A stretch of 64,000 bases of DNA from positions 62,001 through 126,000 of the forward strand of contig JAMAHW010000049.1 of assembly GCA_023627715.1 (NCBI GenBank), given 5' to 3'. A model generated the notes under the pieces. It was not told the origin of the DNA. It was given only the letters and a program-made list of their open reading frames with translations, and searched no databases. Below are positions 49,461 through 59,199 of the stretch, in pieces. This DNA is from Periconia sp. R9002 (Eukaryota; Ascomycota; Dothideomycetes; Pleosporales; Periconiaceae). The number at the start of each line of letters is the position of its first letter. Position 1 is the stretch's first letter. A program made the translations under genes and the position numbers.

Positions 49461-51197
49461 TTAGTAGCGAGCCTGTCCTGCAGAGGCCATGCGCTCCGCC
49501 GCCGCTGCCATGTCGGCTTCGGTTGGTCGTTGTATAATCATGAGGTATAGCACATCCTGTCGTATCCATGTCAGCACGCTAGCATTGTGCAGGAACGTGT
49601 GGATCTCGTTCAGATGGAGCCATGTCGATTCCACTTACATCCTGGAAAAGCTTCTTAGCCCCGGCTACCAATGATAGCGGGCCGATGCCGCTACCACCGA
49701 TGCCACCCTGACCACGTCCGGCGAGTCCAGTGCCACCTCGACCACCACTGGTCAGTTCCATCCGGCCACCTTGATGTGAAGAATCCCCTCCTCTTCCTCC
49801 GAACACGTCCTCTCTACCTCTTCCCATTCTATCCATTCTGCCTCTTCCCAACCCCAGTACCCCTTCGCGGCCCCGGAGACCACCCCGCATAGCAGATGTC
49901 GAGTCAGCGTTGCCGAATTGCCTGCCAAAGCGTCCCTGGATGAAGCTGAGATTCGTTAGTCAAGGTGCATGTCAAAAAGTTATGGTAGTGGTACTCACCC
50001 CCCGGTCAACAAGGCAATGGGATCGCCACTGCTAGCGGGGTGGTTGGGGTCTGCATATCTCGATGAGAAGCTCTCCTTGCCGGTAGCATTAGCGAGGGCG
50101 CTATCCGGGTTCTCGCCAGCCCACTTTGCACGGGCTCTCTTGTCCATGTATTCGGAAACGAATTTGCCACTTCGCTTAATGGCAGCCTGCTTTTCATCGG
50201 GCAGCTCGTCAAGAGCAGGGAAGACGAGAGGCGCGGTTTGCGGCCATTCAAACGACGTTGCACCGCTGGAGCTCTCAAACCGATGGCGTGACTTTGAGGC
50301 ATCGGATGCTTTGGCAATGGACGACTGCATGTCAAACTCGGCCGTGGTTAGCATGTCTTTCTGGTTGGGCTTCCAGGTCATAATTAGGGCGACGAGGCCT
50401 CGGGGGGCAAAGAAGTCTTGATTGACGTGATCGAGGAAGCTGTTGGTCTTTGAGCGGCTGTGGAGCTCGCTGGCTGCGTCGGCCACCTTTTTGACGGCGA
50501 TGGATATCATGATCGTGAATGGCTCGGGGACCGCCTGCCCAGCGAAGGCGGCTAAATTGATGGCCTGGATCCAGGGGCTAGGGGCAAGCGATTTGTTGAG
50601 TTTGTCGAGGAAGTCGAGAAAGGTCGCTTGGTCAATGCCTACGTGTTCGAGGAGAGGCGAGTAGGCGCGGACAAAACCCTTCGTGCGAGACTCTGGGCGT
50701 CGCTGGGTGATGACCACGGGCAGAGGGAGCTGGGTGGCCGAGTATACTGGGGCTTGGGCATGGGCGATGACGAATGAATGGGCAAGGTCAGCGACTTGAT
50801 CGTCGGTAGTGGCAGTTGGTTTGTGTTCAGGCTCGGATAGTTGATCTTGGGCTTCATCGAGTTCCCAGACGGCCTCGTCCATCTGCTGGGACAAGTGGGC
50901 GTCCTGTTGCAAGTTGTGCCTCTCCTGTGCTTGTGTTGTTGTGTCATTGTCGTTATTATCACCCTCATCTTCCGGCGGCTGCGTTTGAGAAGCCTTTTTT
51001 TCCTTGCGGTGCTGGTAAGTCTCCGAGGCAAGACCGATGCCAGCAGCAAGGCCTCGCACAAGGAGGCCGACGGGGCCGCCGGCAGGAGGTTGGCGGCGGC
51101 CAGTGTTATCACGTTGCATACGGTTCATTGGGGAGTTCGGGTGAAGAGGGATAGAGGGAATGGGGAAAGAAGAGGGGGTAATGTTGGATATGTGCAT
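49461..51197 (-). CDS. conserved fungal protein with Gly/Arg-rich segment, three exons
   Basis: Exons 51197-49999, 49945-49639 and 49556-49461 give 533 residues. Introns of 53 nt (branch CTAAC, acceptor CTCAG) and 82 nt (donor GTAAGT, acceptor CGACAG) keep frame exactly. Residues ~30-60 carry GGPVGLLVRGLAAGIGLASE, a short apolar, Gly-rich segment. Then come an acidic Gln/Asp-rich disordered stretch and a globular core at residues ~165-285 with a PWIQAIN motif. The second exon adds an RGG-like Gly/Arg-rich tract (about residues 415-485), and the C-terminus is short and helical around VLYLMIIQRP. Proteins of this layout are widespread in Pezizomycotina and usually unnamed; I know no function. 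A start at the internal Met24 (51128) is possible. It is divergent to the DUF7702-like gene. Confidence 0.82.
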
Positions 51198-51476
51198 GTA
51201 GGGCTGCTGCGGACGAGATGAAGATAGTGCATCTCGATCAGGCCTGAGATGCGATTGGCTGGGGGCCGGGGGCCAACCCTAACCCGGGAGAGCCATGACC
51301 CAAGCCCTCGGGTCCGCCAATACCAAATAGCCCCGGTTGGCCTCGTGCCTATTTAGGACAGTATTGCGATAGGTACATGCCGATACAAGCTTGATTAATG
51401 CTTGTTTGCCTTTCCAGATCTTCCTATATCTACCTTGTCCGCCGCCGAGACTGTAGCAGCACAAACATCCACAATC
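51198..51476. promoter_or_regulatory. divergent promoter between the Gly/Arg-rich protein gene and the DUF7702-like gene
   Basis: 279 bp between the two outermost start codons, the only room for both core promoters. No specific element recognised. Confidence 0.45.
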
Positions 51477-52478
51477 ATGACGCCCCATACGGCTGTCGGC
51501 ATTGCTACACTCGTCTTCTACGCCCCCATCACTCTCTTCGCCCAGTATAACGGTTTTCGCTGTTGGAAATATGGCCCTCGTATATCCTGTTATATGATCA
51601 TGGTCTTTACGCTTAGTATGTCCGGTCTCCTTTCTCTTCTCTGACAACCTCGTGCCATGCTGACTGCCCACTACAGTACGACTCGCCGGCGGCGCCTTGC
51701 TCGTATCTGTCGAAAAGGACTTGAGCACTGACAACGCTGGGATGATCAAGGCTACCTACATCCTCATCAATCTGGGTATCGTGCCCCTGCTCGCCGCCTA
51801 TGACGGGTTTTTGGCCCTCATGTACACTGCTCCTTCTCCATCGATTGGCTTGCATCTTTTACTGAATCCTCTACACTAGATCAAAAGAAAACTTTCCGAG
51901 GGCAGCCCTCCTTCGACTTCTCCACCGCGCCTGCGCTTGTCTCATTCTGGTCTCTACCGCCCTGCTCATCGTAGCCGGAACTATGACAGGGAAAGTCAAC
52001 CAGGCCTCCTTGCAGTCTGCCCTTTACAAAGTCGGTTACTTTGTCTTTCTCGCCGTCTTCGTTTTAGCCATTCTGTTGAGTCTGAGGATGACTCTGTTCT
52101 ACAGTAACCAAGTCAGGTCCGATCATCTCACCGTAGGTCCCGCGTTTTTGCCCCACATCACAACCCACTCACGCTGACCACCCCCAGATTGTGACCTGGC
52201 TCCTTTTAGCCTCGCCTTTCCTCGCCTTGCGCACAGTGTACGGCATACTCGGCATTTTCGAGGCCACAGGCGCTAACATGTTCACCTCGATGTGGAGCTC
52301 CCTGTTTGGCTCGGCTACGGCTTTTGCTCTCATGGCGCTTTTGCCAGAGTACATCATCGTGTGCATCTACATACTCATCCTACGCTTTAGGGTCAAGTCC
52401 TGCAAAGAGACGGAGCTTTTTCACAGCGAGGGTCGTAACGCCGGTAGCTACGCAATGGGGCGCCATGGAAGAGGCTAG
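51477..52478 (+). CDS. DUF7702-like seven-helix membrane protein, four exons
   Basis: Exons 51477-51615, 51677-51821, 51880-52132 and 52188-52478 give 275 residues. Introns of 61, 58 and 55 nt (donors GTATGT, GTACAC, GTAGGT; acceptors CTACAG, ACTAG, CCCAG) preserve frame throughout. The opening HTAVGIATLVFYAPI, apolar segments at intervals of about 30-40 residues, and ASPFLALRTVYGIL followed by the final two helices are the pattern I associate with the fungal DUF7702 family. This predicts a plasma- or endomembrane protein with about seven helices and a short cytosolic tail. Function is unknown for the family. An upstream in-frame ATG at 51402 could add 25 residues. It lies just before array 2, about 160 bp from the first array landmark. 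Confidence 0.85.
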
Positions 52479-52639
52479 TTACGATGATGACGGGAGAAAT
52501 GTAGGCGCCTGCAGAGCTTCATTCATTGTATTGGATCAGCGCATGACATGGAAATTCGAGGCAAAGCCGAATGATAGTAGATATATGTATTTTGAGCTGG
52601 GTTTTGTCTATTTAGATCAATTACAGATCAGCTGTATTA

Positions 52640-55380
52640 CTATTAGATCATGTTTCAATAAGAAAATACATGTGGATTTTTGTATTGCTTTCCGCGTAAA
52701 CAATAATGCTGATATGCATCATCATCATCATCATCATCGTCGTCGTCAGGTACACATGTGAACACACCAGATAACCAAATATAAATACCCATTGCCGTCC
52801 CCGTATCCTCCCTTCTTCTCTTCACATGTACATTGTGCAACGCAAAATCTCGTTGTTAAAAAAAGGACATAGCACCATCCAATGTTCCCGGCCCGTACTG
52901 CGGGGTCACACTCTCTAAACACATGATTTTTTTCGAAAGTAGAACGTATTCAGCGATGCTCCTCATCATCATTATCATTATCACATGTGCTCAGGCATCA
53001 GTAGTATCATGTACACACGTGAGCATACCAAATGATGAGGTATAAATACCACCTTCTTCCCTTCCTTCCTTTGCTCTTTACATCCTGTGGGACCTGATAA
53101 CATTAATCTAAAAAATGGAAGGAGTGATGCTATGTTGGCGGTTTGTTTTGTGGTGCCACACTCTTGAAACAGATGATTTTTTTTTTCGAAACTACATGTA
53201 TTCGGCGATGCTCATTATCATCATTACCATACAGGCATCGTCGTAACGCACCCACAAAAGTATCCCAAATAATCAGATATAAATACCCACGTCTCTCCCC
53301 TTCCTCCTCCTCTTCTCTTCACAAATTAAGAGAGCTAATAACATTTATTCAGAAACAACAAGACAGACTCGCTCATGCTGCTTCTCTGTGTGGCGGTGCC
53401 ACCCTATCCACACACATGATTATTTTTTTCAAATCTATTCTTTTCGAAACTCAATATATCTAATGATGTATCTCATCACCACTATTATCATCAACACCAC
53501 GCACCCGTGTGATCCCACCCAGCTACCTACATACATAGGTCCTTACCAAGCACAAGTATAAATACCTCCCTCTTTCCCTCCTTCTTTTCTCTTTCTTCAC
53601 AAATTGGGGGAGGTGATAATATTGATCAAAAAAATGGGCAACAAGCAACAATGTTCCTGGTCTGGGTGTGGTGCCACCGTATACAAATACATGATTCTTT
53701 TTCGAAACTATCCAATGCTGCACCTCATCATCTTCATCATCATCACCATCACCACTACGGTCCCACGTGATGTACCTAGCTCCTAAGCACCTGTGGACGA
53801 GTATAAATACCTCCTTCTTTCCCTCCTTCCTCCCCTTCTTTTTTACATACTGTGGTAGCTAATAATATGATTTTAGTTATCTTTTAAAAATGTAAAGATA
53901 CGCATGATGGTTGCTGGCCTAGTTTCTAGTACTTACCTCATCCACATACATGATTCTTTTCGCAACTACATACCTGTAGATATTCAGCGATAATTCTCCT
54001 CCTCATCATCACCACCAACACCACGTAAACACATGACCTGACTAATCCCCTAACGTTGGAAGCACGAGTATAAATACCTCTGTCTTTGCCTCCTTCCTCT
54101 TCTTCCTTCTTTATATATTCTGGGGGCTTATAATATTACATGATTTGAGTTATGTTTTTAAAAACGAACTGTGGAAAGCTATCATGGTTGTTGCTGGTCT
54201 GTCTCGTGCTACTACAATATGTATTCACACGATTCCATGATGTTTTTGAATCGATTCAACGCTGTAACTCATCATCATCACCACTATGTATAACCGCCAC
54301 GTATAACCGCCACGTATCTACGTGATTTCAGCTAGCTACCTACCTCCCTCCTAAGCAGGAATATAAATACCGTCCTTTCCCCCTCCCTCTCTTGTCTTCT
54401 TTACAGGAAGTGAGGGAGTTGGTAAAAATAAAAAAAAACAATCAGTAGTTCGACGAATGATCGTTTGCGTGGCTCGTCCTCTAGTGCCATCCTGTTCTAT
54501 CCGCACCCGCGATTTCTATGATTCTTTTGAAACAATTTAATGCTGCACATCACCATCATTATCACCACCGTCGATGATCCATCAAGTCATCAACATGTAC
54601 ACACGTGATCTCACCCACGTCCCTCTTAAGTAAGAGTATGAAACATCGCAGAGTATTGCTAAGCCAGAGTATAAATACACTTGTCTCTCCTCTTCTCTCC
54701 TTTCCTTACATATCCCGGGATTTAATCATATTTTTCTTAAAAAATTGCCTAAGCGTCGGAGTGATGTTCTGGCTCCGTTCTGCACTGTTACACTAACCCC
54801 ACGCACAATCCATGATTTCTTTTTGAAACCTATCTAATGCTGTATCTCAACACCATCATACCTGATCATAATCCTCATCATTCATGAACATATACACATG
54901 TGACCCAAACTAGCCACATACATACCAAGGGCGAGTATAAATATGCCCCTCTTTCCCCCCTTTCTTCCCTTTTCTTCTTCACAAAGTGAAAGAGCTGGTA
55001 AAAAACCCTAAAAAACGCACTTCTGAACCTGAATGTGCCTGGTCTGTTTCGTGTGCTACACTATCCCCGCCCACGATTCCATGATTTCTTTTTCGAAACC
55101 TATCTAATGCTGTACCTCATCATCACCACCATCACAAGATCATCATTATCACCACTACGCACTCTCGCTTCCAGGTGGCATACCCGCCTCCCTCCCAAAC
55201 ACGCACGAGAGTATGAGTTTGATGTTGATCCTCACAGAGTAACTACCCTGGGTGTCGACACATGGTGGGGGCACACTGGGTAAATGTCCTTGGCCGGGAC
55301 GGGCACACAGGCAACTACGCACGAGAGTATAAATACCCACCTCCCCTCCTTCTCTTCTTCTTCACACACATCTGGATATC
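52640..55380 (+). repeat. array 2, part A: subfamily with one-sided ATC tract
   Basis: Ten units, TATA at 52780, 53041, 53278, 53557, 53802, 54069, 54362, 54670, 54936 and 55328, every one an exact TATAAATA. The order is TATA, CT tract, CTTCAC or TTTACA, a purine stretch with AATAxxATT, then GGTCTGxxTxGTGCTAC, CATGATTxTTTTTCGAAAC, ATGCTG, a run of CATCATCATCACCAC, TACACACGTGA and the next TATA. The CATGATT-TTTTTCGA block is the counterpart of CATGGTTCTTCGTTTCGA in array 1. The GAT-rich 5' arm of the hairpin is missing in most units while the ATC-rich side remains, so this subfamily seems to have lost or reshaped the stem. Period 240-390 bp. Confidence 0.88.
55201..55330. mobile_element. small insertion with 14-bp direct repeats inside a TATA box
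   Basis: ACGCACGAGAGTAT occurs at 55201-55214 and again at 55317-55330. The second copy runs into AAATACC to complete the unit's TATA box; the first is followed by unrelated sequence. The intervening ~102 bp contain a core (55225-55261) that closely matches 43422-43460 in the array 1 interruption, both including CTACCCTGGGTRTCGACAC. Direct repeats plus a shared core suggest a short non-autonomous element or slippage-mediated copying. It has no coding capacity and no clear terminal inverted repeats. Confidence 0.5.
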
Positions 55381-57974
55381 TTTGCCACCAATAACTCAAC
55401 CATAAACCCTTTCATGGTTCCGCGCCGGGCTGTGTCGTTGTTTCCGCATACATACATAGACGTCGGCGTCGTGTTTTTGGTGTTTGAATGGTGGTGGTGA
55501 TCGTCATTAATACCATCGATGTACACACGTGCTCACCCATCTCTCTCCTAACAATCACCTATAAATACCCTTCCCTTCCTTTGTTCCCCCTTTCTCCTTC
55601 ACGCACGTTTGGATATTTAGAGTACGAATAAAAATAACTGACGGAAAGGCAATAGTTTCGACGGTTATGCGCTGGATTGGCTTGTGTCGCGGTTTTGGCA
55701 TACATGTACGTGAGCGTCTTGATTTTCGAAAGTTCGAAGTGGTATTGGTGATGATTGTCATCTTCAGTCGTTTGAAATCAATGATATGTAGATACGTGCT
55801 CTCACCCACCTATCTCTCAAGCAGCCCAAGTATAATACCCACCTCTTTTCCCTCTTTTATCCTTCTTCTTTACACATCAATATCTGGATATCTTTGATAC
55901 TAAAACAGAAGTGAGAAGACCTCGATAGCTCTGTGCTGGGCTGTGGCGCCGTTTTCGCGTACATACATGGACGTCTTGTTTTTGAGAGTTTAAACAGTGG
56001 TGGTGGCGATGATCACCACCACACCCCTACAACCTAGCCCATCTCCCAAACATGCACGGGTATAAATTCCCACCTCTTCTTTCTTTCCCCTCTCCTTTCT
56101 TCTTTACATACATCTATATTTGTTTTAGTAGGAATAAGAGATCGCAGTTCGCAAATACCATGTTTCTGTGCAGGGTTGTGTCCGGTCAGTGTTTCCGTGT
56201 ACATGTACATAGGCCTTATGTTTTTTAAGAGTTTTGGACGGTGCTGATCAGTATCATCGTCGGTCGTTTGTATTACAGCATCGTCATTAATATATGCACA
56301 CGTGATATACACATCTCCTTCCTAACTAAGAAGGAATATAAATACCTCCTTCTTTTCCTCCCTTTCTTACTTCTTCTTCACATCGCGGCTGTATAGCTTT
56401 AGTACATATGAAAACAACTTATAAAAATGCAATGATTAACGCGATCATACGCTGGGTTAGTTTGTGTCGATGTTTTTACATACATGTACGTGAGTCTTGA
56501 ATTTTTTGAGATTTTAAGCAGTGGCGGTGATTGTTATCATCGTTGATCGTTTATATGAAACTATTGAGAGTCATCAACAGCAATTGATATTCACATGTGA
56601 CCCACCCCAGCTACTCACCAGTGCAAGCACGTTGACGAGTATAAATAACTCCTTCTTTCCCCCCTTCTCCTTTTTCTTCTTTACACACATCTAAGTATCT
56701 TTGGTACAAATAAACGCACGCTCCCAAGTCGTTATGGTTCCGCGCTGCGTGGCTATTTCCCACGTACATATACGTGATCAGCTTGTTTTCTTTTCGAGGG
56801 TTTGAAGTGGTGGTGGTGATGATAATCGGTATTGTCAGTGGTCTGTATTAAAACATTAATCGCCATTGATATATAGATACTTAATCCCGCCTATCTCCCT
56901 CCTACATAGCTAGGTATCTGTAAGCAGGGGTATAAATCCCTACCTCTCCCTCCTTCCTCCTTTCTCCCTCTTCTTTACACACTAGATATCCAGATATCTA
57001 TATTACGAGTAAAAATAGATTAAGGAGCTATTTGATGGTTGGCGCTGGGTTGTATGTGATTGATGTTTCTGTGTACATGTACGTCGGCATTGGGTTGTTA
57101 GGAGGTTGAATAGTAGTGGCGATGGTCGTTATTGTCTGTGGTTTGTATCAAAAAATTGATCGTTATTGAATTGTAGACATGTGATCCCCATTATCTACTA
57201 AGCAAATATAAGTATAAATACCTCCTTCTTTCACCCCTTCACCTTTTTTCTTTACATACCAGACAACTGGATATCTTTAGTACGAATAAAAGAATTGTTC
57301 TGGCAAATTGATGGTTCTGCGCGGGGTTGTTTAGCTATTTTCGCATACATGTACGTGAGTGTTGTATTTTTGAGAAGGTATGAAAGGTAGTAGTAATGGT
57401 GGTGATGATGCTTGTTATTGATGGTTGTTCATATCAAAACATTGATTGCACATGTGATCCAGATGTCGTTACTAACATGTACCCACAACACTTAACCCAG
57501 CTTACCTGTGCAAGCACATTGACGAGTATGACTACCTCCTTCTTTCCCCTTCCCTCCTTCTCCTTTCTTCTTTACACGCGGCTGTATAGCTTTGGTACTG
57601 ATAAAAAGCCACATGAAAGCAAATCAATGGATCTGCGGTGGGTTGTGTCGTTATTATCCGCGTACATGGATATCGACGTTGTGTTTTAGGAGGTTGGATA
57701 GTGATGATGACGACGATTATCGTTGGTGGTTTGTATCTGATCGTCATCAATATATACACACGTGCTCTCACCCATCTCCCTCCTAAGAAGGAATATAAAT
57801 ACCCCCTTCTTTCCCTCCTTCTCTCTCTTTTCTTCTTTACACGCGGCTGTATAGCTTTAGTACGAATTAAAAAATTGTCCGTGATCTCCTCAATGGTTCT
57901 GCGCTTGGTTGTGTCGCTGCTTTCGCATACATAACTACATGTACGTGAGTGTTGTATTTTCTAAGAGCTTTAAA

Positions 57975-58007
57975 TGGTGGTGGTGGTGATTATCATCATT
58001 ACCACCA
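57975..58007 (+). other. stem-loop, 15 bp, array 2
   Basis: Arms at 57975-57989 (TGG repeats then TGA) and 57993-58007 (TCATCATTACCACCA) pair at all 15 positions, three of them G-U, with a 3-nt loop. This is the longest perfect stem I found. Confidence 0.85.
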
Positions 58008-58242
58008 CTACCCATCAAGTCATCAACATGTACACACATGAAGTCACCCATATCCCTCCTAAGTGGGAATATAAATATCTCCTTCTTTCTATCATCCTCC
58101 TTTCTTCTTTACACGCGGCTGCTTAGCTTTAGGACAAATAAAAAGCTATACTTATTTGGGAGTATGGTTCTGGGCTGGGTTGTGTCGCTGTTTTCGAAGA
58201 CATTTACGCCGATGTTGTGTTTTATCGCCAGTCTGAACCGTC

Positions 58243-58274
58243 GTGGTGGTGATGATTATCATCGTCATTATCAC
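58243..58274 (+). other. stem-loop, 14 bp, array 2
   Basis: Arms GTGGTGGTGATGAT and ATCGTCATTATCAC pair at all 14 positions with several G-U, loop TATC. It occupies the same place in its unit as the hairpins of array 1. Confidence 0.85.
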
Positions 58275-58739
58275 TACCATCCATCAAGTCATCAAGATGT
58301 ACACATGTGACCTAGCCTAGCCCATTGCCTGGCCAAGCACCAGTATAAATACCACCCTCTTTCCCTCCTTCTCTCTCCTTTCTTCTTCACACATTAATAT
58401 CTGGATATCTTTAGTACCAATAAAGAAAGACGTACAACGCCATATGGTTCTGCGCTCTGTCCGGTTGGTGTTTTTCGCATACATAAACGTTGACGTTGTG
58501 TTTTTGGGGTTCTAAATGGTGGTGGTGGTGATGATGATGATGATTATCACCGCGAAGCAACGTCTACACCCACTGTACCAACACCGTAAGCATAAACAGG
58601 CATTTTAGATGAAGGAACGCTGTATGGAGTTCCTTTCTTCGGACGTTGAGAACGGAGGTTTCGGTGTGTGCATGTAGATGCGAATGTAGAGGGGTAGGTA
58701 TGATGGATACAGAGGATCATGGTACGTTTGAAGTTTGCC

Positions 58740-58860
58740 GTGTGATACCTAAATAAAAGAAAAGTTTCATGAGGTGGATAGCTTTTGAGTTTTAAGTTCT
58801 TGAAACGATGGTGATGATCCACTTCTGCATCATCATCGCGCGGAACCAACATCACGTCTA
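58740..58860 (+). repeat. degenerate terminal unit of array 2
   Basis: TTTCATGAGG, a TTTTGAGTTTT block and a GATGGTGATGAT arm opposite ATCATCATCGC repeat the unit order, but no TATA box precedes them. This marks the right edge of the array. Confidence 0.55.
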
Positions 58861-59199
58861 GTGGCATTGCACGAGTATGTGCTTGCAGGGTAGAGGGAGG
58901 TACATGAACGGGTGTCTTCACCTACCCCACACTTTTTTTTTTTCACGCGCGCACTCGCGATGATGGGGAGAAATCACGAAATAGTTGAGGCATTGCTTCA
59001 TGTTCTTTCTGATCCATTGCCTACATAACTTGAACCTTCCGAAATCCACTCCTGACGTGAAGTGGAACATGTCTCAGTGGTTCACACGTCTTGTTTGTGG
59101 GGCTAGCTGAGTGAAAACAAACTTCACCAAATCATCATGCCATGCCAAAAAACCTATAGCAAACCTCCACGATGTAGCCCCATGCGCAATCTAGCAAAC
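58861..59199. other. right flank of array 2
   Basis: No gene or array landmark. An open minus-strand frame overlapping the terminal unit (58547-58921) is not convincing as a gene. Confidence 0.5.

Larger units (their letters stand above)
55380..58560 (+). repeat. array 2, part B: subfamily with TACATGTACGTGAG block and restored stem-loop
   Basis: Eleven units, TATA at 55560, 55831 (TATAATAC), 56061 (TATAAATT), 56337, 56640, 56931 (TATAAATC), 57213, 57527 (damaged, TATGACTA), 57794, 58070, 58344. These are the most alike of all: TATAAATACCTCCTTCTTT, CCCTCC, TTCTTTACAC, GCGGCTGTATAGCTTTAGTA, an A-rich run, ATGGTTCTGCGCTGGGTTGT, GTCGCTGTTTTCGCATACAT, GTACGTGAG, TTGTATTTT, GAGxGTTTGAA, then a GTGGTG-type stem-loop (14-15 bp in the best cases), a TACACACGTG element and CACCCATCTCCCTCCTAAG before the next TATA. 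The closer similarity suggests more recent expansion. The only badly damaged TATA (57527) sits in a unit otherwise intact. Confidence 0.9.

Noticed and set aside
29340..58860. Array as exons of one giant gene (TTTCTTTTAG and GTAAGG look like splice sites)
   Set aside because: Reading frame between candidate sites is not conserved from unit to unit, and each unit keeps a TATA box, which a coding exon or intron would not need.
29340..58860. Array as a CRISPR-like or simple satellite repeat
   Set aside because: Units are too diverged and internally ordered for satellite DNA, there is no short identical repeat with spacers, and the host is a eukaryote.
58547..58921. 124-codon minus-strand open frame
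   Set aside because: It overlaps the degenerate last array unit and its His/Asp run is the GAT/ATC hairpin translated.
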